From contig NZ_CP016438.1 of the NCBI RefSeq assembly GCF_001685355.1, forward strand, positions 4,712,001 through 4,776,000: 64,000 bases of DNA, written 5' to 3'. Shown piece after piece: positions 28,896 through 37,496 of the stretch. The notes beneath the pieces are model-generated. The model ran no database searches, had not been told where the DNA came from, and saw only the letters and a program-made list of their open reading frames with translations. Every line of letters starts with the position of its first letter. Position 1 is the stretch's first letter. Both the position numbers and the translations under genes were made by a program. This DNA comes from Streptomyces lincolnensis. GTDB lineage: Bacteria > Actinomycetota > Actinomycetes > Streptomycetales > Streptomycetaceae.

Positions 28896-29752
28896 GCCGC
28901 CACCTCCGCGCCCGCGCCGTCGAGGGTGAGCAGGTAGCCGTCCTCCAGGGTGGGTTCGAGGAGGTCGGCGCCGGGCGGTGGATCGCCGACGTTGCGGAAG
29001 ATGCCGGTGCCTGTGCGCCAGCCCGCCTTCGCGCCGGGGGCGCGTTCGGTGCTGCTCCACACCCGGCCGGCGGCCCGGTCGGTCAGCTCGGCCGGGGAGC
29101 CGTCGAAGCGGATGGCTCCGGCGGCCATCACCAGGACCCGGTGGCAGAGCATCGCCACGTCCTCGGTCTGGTGGGTGGAGAGCAGAACGGTACGGCCCTC
29201 GCCGGCCTGGGCGATCAACTCCCGGAAGCGCATGCGCTGTTCGGGGTCGAGTCCGACGGTCGGCTCGTCGAGGACGAGGAAACCGGGGTCGCCGACGAGT
29301 GCGGCGGCCAGCGCGACCCGCTGCCGCATGCCGCCGGACAGCTTCTTGATGCGCCGGCCGCGGACGTCACCGAGGTCGACCTCCTCCAGCACCCGCCGCA
29401 CCTCGCGGTGGCGGGCGGTGCGGTCGGTCAGCTCCTTGAGGATGGCCACGTAGTCGACGAACTCGAAGGCCGTGAAGTCCGGGTGGAAGCCGGGGGTCTG
29501 GGGCAGGTAGCCGAGCGCGCGCCGGACCTCCTGCCGTCCCCGGGAGGTGCTCGGGTCGTGTCCGAGCACGGTGAAGGCGCCGCGGTCGGCGGGCACGGCC
29601 GTGGCCAGCACCCTGAGCAGGGTCGTCTTTCCCGCGCCGTTGGGCCCGAGAAGCCCGGTGACGCCCGGGGTCAGCCGGAGCGACACGTCGTCCAGGGCGC
29701 GCGTGCCGCCGTAGCGGAGGCTGAGCCCGGAGGCGGAGACGGTGGGGGTCAT
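28892..29752 (-). CDS. ABC transporter ATP-binding protein
   Basis: 286 residues: Walker A GPNGAGKTT, Q-loop GYLPQTPGF, signature LSGGMRQR, Walker B FLVLDEPTVGLD, switch His in LSTHQTED. The C-terminal 60 residues form an accessory region ending AEVAA. It overlaps both neighbours by four bases and so is made with the zinc-finger membrane protein upstream and the permease downstream. Substrate unknown. Confidence 0.92.
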   Translation of the reverse strand: MTPTVSASGLSLRYGGTRALDDVSLRLTPGVTGLLGPNGAGKTTLLRVLATAVPADRGAFTVLGHDPSTSRGRQEVRRALGYLPQTPGFHPDFTAFEFVDYVAILKELTDRTARHREVRRVLEEVDLGDVRGRRIKKLSGGMRQRVALAAALVGDPGFLVLDEPTVGLDPEQRMRFRELIAQAGEGRTVLLSTHQTEDVAMLCHRVLVMAAGAIRFDGSPAELTDRAAGRVWSSTERAPGAKAGWRTGTGIFRNVGDPPPGADLLEPTLEDGYLLTLDGAGAEVAA

Positions 29753-30585
29753 TCGGCACTCCAGGTGAAGAGGTCGAAGCGGTCACGGAGCAGAAGGAGC
29801 GCGCCGGCGGCGAGCACGGCGACCGCCGCGGCCACGCCCTGGCCGGTCGCGGTGAAGGGGGCCAGCGGATCGCTGTCGGCGGCGCGCTGGGCGTCCGCGA
29901 TCAGCAGCACCGCGATCCAGGCGCCGCCGACCAGCGAGGGCGCCAGTACCGGGCCCAGCCGGGGGGCGAGCGCCAGAGCGGTGGTGGTCAGCGCGAGCGC
30001 GGGCAGCAGCCAGGCCAGGGCCCGCAGCCCGTAGCCGGGCAGGGCCAGCGTGGCGAGCCCGTTGAGGCCGAGCCCGGTGGCCAGCACGGCGACCGTGCGG
30101 ATCATCAGCAGCCGGAAGCCGTGCATCGGCGCCACGACGGCCATCTCGTACGTCGGGTCCAGTGCGGGCCCGTACGACAGCGCCACCCCGGCCAGCGGCA
30201 GCAGCGGCGCGAGAGCGAGGAACAGCGTCGGGGAGGTCGTGGGCGGGGTGGCGTTGGCCACCGCGACGGTCATCACCAGCAGGGCGACGACCGCGCCCAG
30301 CCAGGAGCCGCGCAGCACCGGCGTGGCCGCGAGCAGCCGCGCGATGTGGTCGGGGATCCCGCACCGCACCAGCAGCGACTCCAGTACTCCCAGCCGGGGA
30401 GCGTCGAGTTCGGCGTCCAGCCGTTCCCATCCGGCGTCCAGCGCGACGGGGTCGCTCACGTCCGCCAGCGCACCCCTGCACTGCCCGCACCCGGCGAGAT
30501 GCGTGTCGGCGGACCACAGCATCGGAGCCGCCAGCTCACCCCGCGCATAGGCCCGCAGGTCCTGCTCGTCCACGTGCCAGGTCAT
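29749..30585 (-). CDS. Zinc-finger (zf-HC2-like) polytopic membrane protein
   Basis: 278 residues from ATG 30585 with GGAGG seven bases upstream. The N-terminus carries THLAGCGQC, the His-x3-Cys-x2-Cys zinc signature of anti-sigma factors. Six transmembrane helices follow from about residue 95 (LGAVVALLVMTVAVA, ... FTATGQGVAAAVAVLAAGALLLL). Classical zinc anti-sigma proteins have one helix, so this is an anti-sigma head on a multi-pass, permease-like body. It most likely restrains the sigma factor encoded two genes upstream. Confidence 0.83.
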   Translation of the reverse strand: MTWHVDEQDLRAYARGELAAPMLWSADTHLAGCGQCRGALADVSDPVALDAGWERLDAELDAPRLGVLESLLVRCGIPDHIARLLAATPVLRGSWLGAVVALLVMTVAVANATPPTTSPTLFLALAPLLPLAGVALSYGPALDPTYEMAVVAPMHGFRLLMIRTVAVLATGLGLNGLATLALPGYGLRALAWLLPALALTTTALALAPRLGPVLAPSLVGGAWIAVLLIADAQRAADSDPLAPFTATGQGVAAAVAVLAAGALLLLRDRFDLFTWSAE

Positions 30586-30860
30586 GCCGTCACCTCCCAG
30601 GATCGTGCGGACGTACTGATCCCGGCGCCGGCGCTTCGCTCGGCCGGGCTGTCCCAGACGCGCACGCCAGTGCCCTGTGCGTTCGGTCGCGCCCAGGCGC
30701 TCGGCCGGATGCCTCGCGCGGCCGGTCGATCCCAGACGCCCACGCGGGTGCCCCGCACGTTCGGTCGCGTCGAGCCGCTCGTGTCGGCGCCCCGTGCGCT
30801 CGGTCGCGTCGAGCCGCCCACGCCGGTGCCCCGTGCGGTCGGTCGGTCGGTTCTGTTCAT
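30582..30860 (-). CDS. 13-residue repeat protein between sigma factor and zinc-finger protein
   Basis: 92 residues. The ATG overlaps the sigma stop and its stop overlaps the next ATG, each by four bases, so the ribosome would pass through it. The middle is five to six imperfect 13-residue units of the type GSTRPxARGTxVG (also VWDRPAARG, AWARPNAQG), made by a 39-base DNA repeat. It is Arg/Gly/Thr-rich with no helix signature. It may be a genuine small spacer protein, or repeat expansion inside an intergenic gap that happens to keep frame. Confidence 0.5.
   Translation of the reverse strand: MNRTDRPTARGTGVGGSTRPSARGADTSGSTRPNVRGTRVGVWDRPAARGIRPSAWARPNAQGTGVRVWDSPAERSAGAGISTSARSWEVTA
30660..30855. 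repeat. 39-base tandem repeat (about five units)
   Basis: Imperfect units containing GCGGTGCCCC-type and TCGGTCGCGTCGAG-type words recur every 39 bases. Because 39 is divisible by three the reading frame is kept, giving the 13-residue protein repeat of the overlapping small gene. Confidence 0.8.
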
Positions 30861-31399
30861 GCCAGTGCCTCCCGCAGCTGCTTGCGGGCCCGCATGGCCC
30901 GTGTCTTGACCGTGCCCGGCGGGATGCCGAGGAGGACGGCCGCCTCTCTGGTGGTGAGGCCGTCGATGACGGTGGCCTGGAGGACCGCCCGCAGTTCCGG
31001 CGAGAGCCGGACGAGGGCACCCGCGAGGTCCCCGTGCTCCACCCCCGCGAGCACGCGTTCCTCCGCGGACGCCTCGTCCCGGTGCCGCAGCCGCGCCAGG
31101 GCCTGTCTGAGCCGGCCCCGCGCCCCGTCGCCGCGCAGCGCGTCGATGAGCCGCCGCGAGCCGATCCGCCACAGCCACCCGGCCACATCCCCCTCCTCCC
31201 GGTAGCGGGCGGTCCCCCGCCACACCGCGAGAAAGGTCTCCTGTACGACGTCGTCGACCACCGAGGCATCCGCGCACCGCCCACGCAGCCGTGCCGTGAG
31301 CCACGGCGCGAACCGCCGGTACAGCTCCTCGAAGGCGCGCCGGTCCCCGTCCGCCGCGATGGCCCGCAGCAGCTCCCCGTCGCTTCTCGTTTCGCTCAC
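30857..31399 (-). CDS. ECF-type RNA polymerase sigma factor
   Basis: 180 residues: region 2 (AFEELYRRFAPWLTARL, VVDDVVQETFLAVWR, GWLWRIGSRRLIDALR) and region 4 (LSPELRAVLQATVIDGLTTREAAVLLGIPPGTVKTRAMRARK). It heads a run of coupled genes: repeat protein, zinc-finger membrane protein, ABC ATPase, permease. The regulon probably includes its own operon. It is divergent from the GntR-led ABC operon, 111 bases away. Confidence 0.92.
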   Translation of the reverse strand: MSETRSDGELLRAIAADGDRRAFEELYRRFAPWLTARLRGRCADASVVDDVVQETFLAVWRGTARYREEGDVAGWLWRIGSRRLIDALRGDGARGRLRQALARLRHRDEASAEERVLAGVEHGDLAGALVRLSPELRAVLQATVIDGLTTREAAVLLGIPPGTVKTRAMRARKQLREALA

Positions 31400-31470
31400 G
31401 TCTCCTCATCGCACGAGCCCGTTGGATCGGTTCACACAAACACGGCTTGACTTTCGAAGCCCCTTACCAC

Positions 31471-31502
31471 CACCCTTTCACTACTCAATTAGTGAAAGGG
31501 TG
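31471..31502. promoter_or_regulatory. Perfect palindromic GntR operator
   Basis: CACCCTTTCACTA (31471-31483), a 6-base spacer and TAGTGAAAGGGTG (31490-31502) form a flawless 13-base inverted repeat ending eight bases before the GTG of the gntR gene. A candidate -35 TTGACT lies at 31447-31452. Its likely binder is the adjacent regulator. Confidence 0.8.
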
Positions 31503-31510
31503 GTTGTCGC

Positions 31511-31921
31511 GTGGTCGAGTACCGCATCGACCGGCACAGCGGTGTCGCCACCTACGTCCAGATCGTCCAGCAGACCAAGCAGGCGCTCCGGCTGGGCCAC
31601 CTCGAACCGGGAGACAGGTTGCCCACGGCACGTGAGGTCGTCGAGGCGACGGCCATCAATCCGAACACCGTGCTCAAGGCCTACCGCGAGCTGGAGCGCG
31701 AGGGCCTGGTGGAGGCACGGCGCGGGCTCGGCACGTTCGTGCGGCGCTCACTGGGCGCCGCCCCGGCGGACTCGCCCCTGCGCGGGGAGCTGGAGGCGTG
31801 GGCCGAACGGGCCCGGGCGTCCGGGCTGGACCGGGACGACGTGGCGGCACTGTTCACCGCCGTACTGGAAACGCATTTCGCGGCGCGGCCCGCCGAGAAG
31901 ACTCAGGGAGACCGTTCATGA
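31511..31921 (+). CDS. GntR-family regulator (YtrA subfamily)
   Basis: 136 residues from GTG 31511. The winged helix has VATYVQIVQQTKQALRLG, LPTAREVVEATAINPNTVLKAYRELE and ARRGLGTFV. A short helical C-terminus is the YtrA layout. The stop overlaps the ABC ATPase start (ATGA). YtrA-type regulators commonly repress their own ABC operon and respond to cell-wall-active compounds; the inducer here is unknown. Confidence 0.92.
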   Translation: MVEYRIDRHSGVATYVQIVQQTKQALRLGHLEPGDRLPTAREVVEATAINPNTVLKAYRELEREGLVEARRGLGTFVRRSLGAAPADSPLRGELEAWAERARASGLDRDDVAALFTAVLETHFAARPAEKTQGDRS

Positions 31922-32808
31922 CCGACACGGCGATCGAGGCCACCGCGCTGGGCAAGCGCTTCGGCCGCAAGGGCGGCTGGGCCCTGCGGGACTGTGCCTT
32001 CAGGCTCCCCGCGGGCCGCGTCTGCGCCGTCGTCGGCCCCAACGGAGCGGGCAAGTCCACGCTGCTGGCCCTCGCTGCCGGACTGCTGGCCCCCACCGAG
32101 GGCACGGTCACCGTCCTCGGCACGCACCCGGGCCAGGCACGTCCACGGGTGGGTTTCGTCGCCCAGGACAAGCCGCTCTACCAGCAGCTGAGCATCGCCG
32201 AGACGCTCCGGACGGGCGCCGATCTCAACCCCGGCCGCTGGGACGCGGCCACCGCCGAGCGGATCGTGGCCGGCGGCGACCTGGACCCGAGGAAGCGGAT
32301 CCGCGCGCTCTCCGGCGGCCAGCGCACCCGCGTGGCGCTCGCCCTCGCGCTGGGCAAGCGGCCCGAACTGCTGCTCCTGGACGAGCCGATGGCCGACCTC
32401 GACCCGCTGGCCCGGCACGAGCTGATGGGCGTGCTGATGGCGCAGACCGCCGAGTACGGCACCACGATCGCGATGTCCTCGCACGTGGTCGCCGAACTGG
32501 AGGACTCCTGCGACCACCTGCTGCTGGTCGGCGACGGCCGGATCCGGCTGGCCGGCGAGCTCGACGAACTCCTCGACGCGCACACCCGCGTCTCCGCGCC
32601 CGCCGGCACCGACCTCGCCCCGCACACCGTCGTCGAGTCCCGCACCACCGGCCGCCGGATCAGCGCGCTGATCCGCCCGGCGGGCCCGCTCCCGGGCGAC
32701 TGGCGTACGACCGCCCCCTCCCTGGAGGAGCTGGTCCTCGCCCATCTGCGCAGCCCCGACGCACCGTCGCTCACGCCGGCGGCCAAGACCGAGGAGCTCT
32801 CCGCATGA
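31918..32808 (+). CDS. ABC transporter ATP-binding protein
   Basis: 296 residues: Walker A GPNGAGKST, Q-loop GFVAQDKPLY, signature LSGGQRTR, Walker B LLLLDEPMADLD, switch region SSHVVAELE. The C-terminal 80 residues resemble the regulatory tail of antibiotic-type ABC-2 exporters. It is coupled by four-base overlaps to gntR upstream and the first permease downstream. Confidence 0.93.
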   Translation: MTDTAIEATALGKRFGRKGGWALRDCAFRLPAGRVCAVVGPNGAGKSTLLALAAGLLAPTEGTVTVLGTHPGQARPRVGFVAQDKPLYQQLSIAETLRTGADLNPGRWDAATAERIVAGGDLDPRKRIRALSGGQRTRVALALALGKRPELLLLDEPMADLDPLARHELMGVLMAQTAEYGTTIAMSSHVVAELEDSCDHLLLVGDGRIRLAGELDELLDAHTRVSAPAGTDLAPHTVVESRTTGRRISALIRPAGPLPGDWRTTAPSLEELVLAHLRSPDAPSLTPAAKTEELSA

Positions 32809-33839
32809 GCGCCCCCACCGCACCTCCCGTGCCCCAGACGCCCACGACACCCACGGCCTCCGCGCCGCATCTGGTGTCGTGGCTGACCCGGCTGCACCGC
32901 CCCGCCCTGTCCCTGTGGACGATCCTCGTCCTGGTGCTCGGCGCCGCGCTGCTGTGGCTGCGGGGCCCGGTCACCACCGGCGCGGCGCGGGCCTGGGAGC
33001 AGTACAACGCCTGCGCGCTCAGCGGCCCGTGCCGCTACGACCAGTACGCGATCCTGCTCCACAAGGACGTCTACCAGTACGCGACCCTCGCCCTCCTCGC
33101 GGTCCCGTTCCTGGTCGCCGCCTGGGCGGGCGGCTCCCTGATCGGCCGCGAGATGGAGAGCGGCACCGCCCACCTGGCCTGGACCCAGGGCATCTCCCCG
33201 CTGCGCTGGCTGGCCGCCAAGCTCGCCCTGCCCGCCGCTGTGGTCACCGTCGGCACCGGGGCGCTGGTCCTGCTGCACCCCGCGATGTGGTCGGTGGGGG
33301 ACGGCCGGATCGACACCGCCAAGCCCTGGTACGGCTTCGAGATCTTCTCCGCGGGCGGTCCCCTGCCCGTCGCCCTGGCCCTCGCCGGTCTGGCGGCCGG
33401 CGCCCTGGTGGGTCTGGTCAAGCGCCGCTCCCTGGCCGCGCTGGGCGGTGGCCTGGGCATCACGGGCCTGCTGTGGTTCGGCGTCCAGCAGGCTCTGCCC
33501 CACCTGTGGCCCAAGGTCACCCGGGTCAGCAGCCTGCAAGAGGGTCCGAAGGGCTCCGGCATCGGCGTCGAGACGGGCCTGCTGACCTCCTCCGGGGACC
33601 GCGTCGGCGACCAGGGGTGCATCAGCGGCTTCGACCCGGAGTGCCGTGCCGTCCTCGACCGCGTGGACGCCGTCGGCTACTACACCGAGTACCACCCCCG
33701 CTCCCACTACTGGCCCCTCCAGCTCATGGCCAGCGGCCTCTTGCTCCTCGTCGCCGCGCTGCTGGTCCTCGCCGCCTTCCGGGTGCTGCACCGCCGGACC
33801 ACCGCGCCCGCACCCGCCCGTGCGGAGACCGCCGTATGA
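32805..33839 (+). CDS. ABC permease 1
   Basis: 344 residues with about six helices. It shares with permease 2 the blocks GGSLIGREMESGTAHLAWTQG, SPLRWLAAKLALP, LWPKVTRVSS, YHPRSHYWPLQL and a final LAAFRVLHRR. An extracytoplasmic loop carries Cys pairs (NACALSGPCRYD; GCISGFDPECRA). Such exporters often remove or sense antibiotics. It overlaps both neighbours by four bases. Confidence 0.88.
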   Translation: MSAPTAPPVPQTPTTPTASAPHLVSWLTRLHRPALSLWTILVLVLGAALLWLRGPVTTGAARAWEQYNACALSGPCRYDQYAILLHKDVYQYATLALLAVPFLVAAWAGGSLIGREMESGTAHLAWTQGISPLRWLAAKLALPAAVVTVGTGALVLLHPAMWSVGDGRIDTAKPWYGFEIFSAGGPLPVALALAGLAAGALVGLVKRRSLAALGGGLGITGLLWFGVQQALPHLWPKVTRVSSLQEGPKGSGIGVETGLLTSSGDRVGDQGCISGFDPECRAVLDRVDAVGYYTEYHPRSHYWPLQLMASGLLLLVAALLVLAAFRVLHRRTTAPAPARAETAV

Positions 33840-34825
33840 GCGCCCCCGCCCTGCGCGGGCTGCCCCGGACGGTGCTGCGGCTGCACCGGGCCTCGCTGAT
33901 CGTGTGGACCGTGTTCGTGCTGGCCGCGATCGCCGTGCTGGTGTGGACGGTCGAGGTGACCGCGGACGGCGCGCTGCGGGAGCAGGACTACTGCGCCCGC
34001 CACGACCGCTGCACCGTCCTGACGACGATGGCCTACGCCGACCGGATCAGCCTGGTGGGCGCCTTCGCCTGCTACAGCTTCCTGGCCGTCGCCGCCTTCG
34101 CCGGCGGTGCCCTGATCGGCCGCGAGCTGGAGAACGGCACGGCCCGGCTGGCCTGGACGCAGGGTGTCTCCCCGGCCCGCTGGCTGGCCGCCAAGCTCGC
34201 CGTCCCCGCGGTGGCGCTGGTCCTCGGCGGCACCGCCCTGGTCCTGGCCTTCCGCTGGGGCTGGGGCGCGCACCGAAGCCTGCTGGAAGACAACTGGCTC
34301 TTCAACACCGTCTTCGTGCCCCTCGGCCCCGCCCTGGTGGCGTACGCCCTGTGCGCCCTCGCGGTCGGCACGCTCACCGCGCTCGTCCTGCGCCGCGGCC
34401 TGCCGGCCCTGAGCCTCTCCTTCCTCGTCATGCTGGTGCTGCATGCCGTCCTGGCGTTCAACCGCACGTCGCTGTGGCCGACGGTGACCCGGGTCTCCTC
34501 GACCTACTTCGACCTGCCCAACGACGTCTGGGTGCGGGAGAACGGCACCCTTCTGCACGGACGCCGCGTCGAGGGCGTGGACTACTCGCTGTGCGACGGC
34601 CGCAATCCGTCCCAGACCGCCGAATGTCTCCGCGAGCACGGCGTCACCGGGTACTACGCCGTCTACCACCCGCGGTCCCACTACTGGCCCCTGCACCTGG
34701 TGGAGACCGGCATCGTCCTGGCCGTGGCCGCCGTCGCCGTACTCGCCGCCTTCCGCGTCCTCGGCCGTCTCACCGGCGGCGCGCACCCCCGCGAGGAGGC
34801 CGCCGTACGACCGCCCTCGCCGTGA
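33836..34825 (+). CDS. ABC permease 2 (paralogue of permease 1)
   Basis: 329 residues, same plan as permease 1: GGALIGRELENGTARLAWTQG, SPARWLAAKLAVP, LWPTVTRVSS, YHPRSHYWPLHL, LAAFRVLGRL. The two probably form a heterodimer with the ATPase. Cys pairs (YCARHDRCTV; SLCDGRN, AECLREHG) lie in external loops. Its TGA overlaps a GTG at 34822 that begins the debris of a third copy. Confidence 0.88.
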   Translation: MSAPALRGLPRTVLRLHRASLIVWTVFVLAAIAVLVWTVEVTADGALREQDYCARHDRCTVLTTMAYADRISLVGAFACYSFLAVAAFAGGALIGRELENGTARLAWTQGVSPARWLAAKLAVPAVALVLGGTALVLAFRWGWGAHRSLLEDNWLFNTVFVPLGPALVAYALCALAVGTLTALVLRRGLPALSLSFLVMLVLHAVLAFNRTSLWPTVTRVSSTYFDLPNDVWVRENGTLLHGRRVEGVDYSLCDGRNPSQTAECLREHGVTGYYAVYHPRSHYWPLHLVETGIVLAVAAVAVLAAFRVLGRLTGGAHPREEAAVRPPSP

Positions 34826-34952
34826 CCGCCCCGGCCACCGGTACACCGTCCCGGCCGCCCTGCCCGCCGGTGCCCTCTCCTACCTGGTCCTGCCGGTGGC
34901 GACCGTGGCGACAGCCGCCGCCTTCCGGGTGCTGCGGCGCCGTACCGCCTGA
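34826..34952 (+). pseudogene. Remnant of a third permease paralogue
   Basis: The frame ending at TGA 34950-34952 reads YTVPAALPAGALSYLVLP, VATVATAAAF, RVLRRRTA, matching the final helix and AAFRVLxRR end of the two intact permeases. A GTG at 34822 overlapping the previous stop opens a different frame (start VTAPATGT). This is best explained as a third coupled permease gene that lost its middle. Confidence 0.6.
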
Positions 34953-35100
34953 AAGGCGCATGACGCCCGTACCGAATGGCCGCACGACCCCGTACGTCCC
35001 TCCACGGGGGGAGGGACGTACGGTTGCGGCATTTCCCGGTGGATGTAGACGCCCGCGAGCCGCCCCCCGATATCCCGCACGCCATGTCTCCGTAACCGTT

Positions 35101-35111
35101 GGTTCAGACAG
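35101..35111 (+). promoter_or_regulatory. Possible PhoP box upstream of ppk
   Basis: GGTTCAGACAG matches the 11-base Streptomyces PHO half-site pattern (G-G/T-TCA then pyrimidine-rich) at its first six bases. Adjacent 11-mers match poorly, so this is weaker than the pstS site. Polyphosphate kinase of S. lividans is known to be PhoP controlled. Confidence 0.4.
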
Positions 35112-35129
35112 GCTTGCGAGGCTCGGTGA

Positions 35130-37496
35130 ATGAAGCCCGCCGTGCCAGAGCCTTCGCCTCCCCCCGAGGGAACCGCGGGGAACGGGGACGCCCGCGTCCC
35201 CGCCACGCTCCCGCCCGCGCAGTCCGACGCGCCCGTTTCGCTCCTGACGCGGAAGAATGGCTCCATGAGCCAGCCCAGCACCCAGGCACAGGTCCAGCAC
35301 GCCCAGCCCTCCGTGGGCTCCATAGCCGCGCACCGACCGCACACCGTGTCGGCCACCGTCTCCGATCTCGAACCCGACCTCGACGCCGATCTCGACGCGT
35401 ACGAGGAGGCACCGTTCGACGGTCCCCAGCTTCCGCAGGGTCGTTTCCTCGACCGGGAGCGCAGCTGGCTCGCGTTCAACGAGCGGGTCCTCGAACTCGC
35501 CGAGGACCCGAACACCCCGCTGCTGGAGCGCGCCAACTTCCTCGCCATCTTCGCCAGCAACCTGGACGAGTTCTTCATGGTCCGGGTGGCCGGCCTGAAG
35601 CGCCGTATCGCCACCGGTGTCGCCACCCGGTCCGCCTCCGGCCTCCAGCCGCGCGAGGTACTGGAGATGATCTGGGCCCGCTCCCGCGAGCTGATGGCCC
35701 GGCACTCCGCCTGCTACCACGAGGACGTCGCCCCCGCCCTGGCGGAGGAGGGCATCCACCTGGTCCGCTGGAACGAACTCCAGGAGAAGGAGCAGGCCCG
35801 CCTGTTCACCCTGTTCCGGCACCAGATCTTCCCGGTCCTGACCCCGCTGGCGGTCGACCCGGCGCACCCCTTCCCGTACATCTCGGGTCTCTCGCTGAAC
35901 CTCGCGGTCGTCGTACGCAACCCCGTCACGGGCCACCGTCACTTCGCCCGCGTCAAGGTGCCGCCGCTGCTCTCCCGCTTCCTGGAGAGCTCCCCGGGCC
36001 GCTACGTCCCCATAGAGGACGTCATCGGCGCCCACCTGGAAGAGCTGTTCCCGGGCATGGAGGTGCTGGAGCACCACGCCTTCCGGCTCACCCGCAACGA
36101 GGACCTGGAAGTCGAGGAGGACGACGCCGAGAACCTCCTCCAGGCCCTGGAGCGGGAGCTGATGCGGCGCCGCTTCGGGCCGCCGGTGCGCCTGGAGGTC
36201 GAGGAGTCCATCGACCGCGAGGTGCTGGACCTCCTCGTGCGCGAGCTGAAGATCAGCGAGGCCGAGGTGTACCCGCTGCCCGGCCCGCTGGACCTCACGG
36301 GCCTGTTCCGTGTGGCCTCGCTGGACCGCCCCGAGCTGAAGTACCGCAAGTTCATCGCGGGCGTCCACCGCGACCTGGCCGAGGTCGAGACGGCCTCCGA
36401 GCCCGACATCTTCGCCGCGCTGCGCACCCGGGACGTGCTGCTGCACCACCCGTACGACTCGTTCTCCACCTCCGTGCAGGCGTTCCTCCAGCAGGCGGCC
36501 GACGACCCGGACGTCCTCGCCATCAAGCAGACCCTGTACCGGACCTCCGGCGACTCCCCGATCGTCGACGCGCTGATCGACGCCGCCGAGTCCGGCAAGC
36601 AGGTCCTCGTCCTGGTCGAGATCAAGGCCCGCTTCGACGAGCACGCCAACATCAAGTGGGCGCGCAAGCTGGAGGAGGCCGGCTGCCACGTGGTCTACGG
36701 CCTGGTGGGCCTGAAGACCCACTGCAAGCTGTCCCTGGTGGTCCGCCAGGAGGGCGACACGCTCCGGCGCTACTGCCACGTCGGCACGGGCAACTACCAC
36801 CCGAAGACGGCCCGGCTGTACGAGGACCTCGGCCTGCTCACCGCCGACCCGCAGGTGGGCGCGGACCTCTCCGACCTCTTCAACCGCCTGTCGGGCTACT
36901 CGCGCCGCGAGACCTACCGCCGGCTCCTGGTCGCCCCCAAGTCCCTGCGGGACGGCCTGATCGCGCGGATCAACAAGGAGGTCCAGCACCACCGTGCCGG
37001 ACGTCCCGCCTTCGTGCGCATCAAGGTCAACTCGATGGTCGACGAGGCGATCATCGACGCCCTCTACCGCGCGTCCCAGGCGGGCGTGCCCTGTGACGTC
37101 TGGGTGCGGGGCATCTGCGCGGTCCGCCCCGGCGTCGCCGGCCTGTCGGAGAACATCCGGGTCCGCTCGATCCTCGGCCGCTTCCTGGAGCACTCCCGGG
37201 TCTTCGGCTTCGGCAACGGCGGCGAACCCGAGGTGTGGATCGGCAGCGCCGACATGATGCACCGCAACCTCGACCGCCGTATCGAGGCGCTGGTGAGGGT
37301 CACCGACCCGGGCCATCGGGCGACCCTGAACCGCCTTCTGGAGACGGGCATGTCCGACACCACCGCCTCCTGGCACCTCGGCCCCGACGGCGAGTGGACA
37401 CGGCACGCGACCGACCCGGACGGCCAACCCCTGCGCAACGTCCAGGAGATGCTCATAGACGCCCGGAGGCGCCGGCGTGGCACAGCAACACCTTGA
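35130..37496 (+). CDS. ppk: Polyphosphate kinase (PPK1)
   Basis: 788 residues from ATG 35130; an ATG at 35265 would give 743 and removes only a low-complexity lead, so the start is unsettled. The family order is present: N-terminal [20 protein letters not shown], head domain, and catalytic core with the phospho-His motif [12 protein letters not shown] and [19 protein letters not shown], then [14 protein letters not shown]. It makes inorganic polyphosphate from ATP and can run in reverse. The next gene, a CHAD protein, overlaps its end by 20 bases. Confidence 0.95.
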   Translation: MKPAVPEPSPPPEGTAGNGDARVPATLPPAQSDAPVSLLTRKNGSMSQPSTQAQVQHAQPSVGSIAAHRPHTVSATVSDLEPDLDADLDAYEEAPFDGPQLPQGRFLDRERSWLAFNERVLELAEDPNTPLLERANFLAIFASNLDEFFMVRVAGLKRRIATGVATRSASGLQPREVLEMIWARSRELMARHSACYHEDVAPALAEEGIHLVRWNELQEKEQARLFTLFRHQIFPVLTPLAVDPAHPFPYISGLSLNLAVVVRNPVTGHRHFARVKVPPLLSRFLESSPGRYVPIEDVIGAHLEELFPGMEVLEHHAFRLTRNEDLEVEEDDAENLLQALERELMRRRFGPPVRLEVEESIDREVLDLLVRELKISEAEVYPLPGPLDLTGLFRVASLDRPELKYRKFIAGVHRDLAEVETASEPDIFAALRTRDVLLHHPYDSFSTSVQAFLQQAADDPDVLAIKQTLYRTSGDSPIVDALIDAAESGKQVLVLVEIKARFDEHANIKWARKLEEAGCHVVYGLVGLKTHCKLSLVVRQEGDTLRRYCHVGTGNYHPKTARLYEDLGLLTADPQVGADLSDLFNRLSGYSRRETYRRLLVAPKSLRDGLIARINKEVQHHRAGRPAFVRIKVNSMVDEAIIDALYRASQAGVPCDVWVRGICAVRPGVAGLSENIRVRSILGRFLEHSRVFGFGNGGEPEVWIGSADMMHRNLDRRIEALVRVTDPGHRATLNRLLETGMSDTTASWHLGPDGEWTRHATDPDGQPLRNVQEMLIDARRRRRGTATP

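Noticed and set aside
30660..30855. CRISPR array
   Set aside because: The 39-base units are contiguous with no unique spacers, and no cas genes are present.
34770..37427. 885-codon open frame antisense to ppk
   Set aside because: The sense strand is unmistakable PPK1; the antisense product has no recognisable feature.
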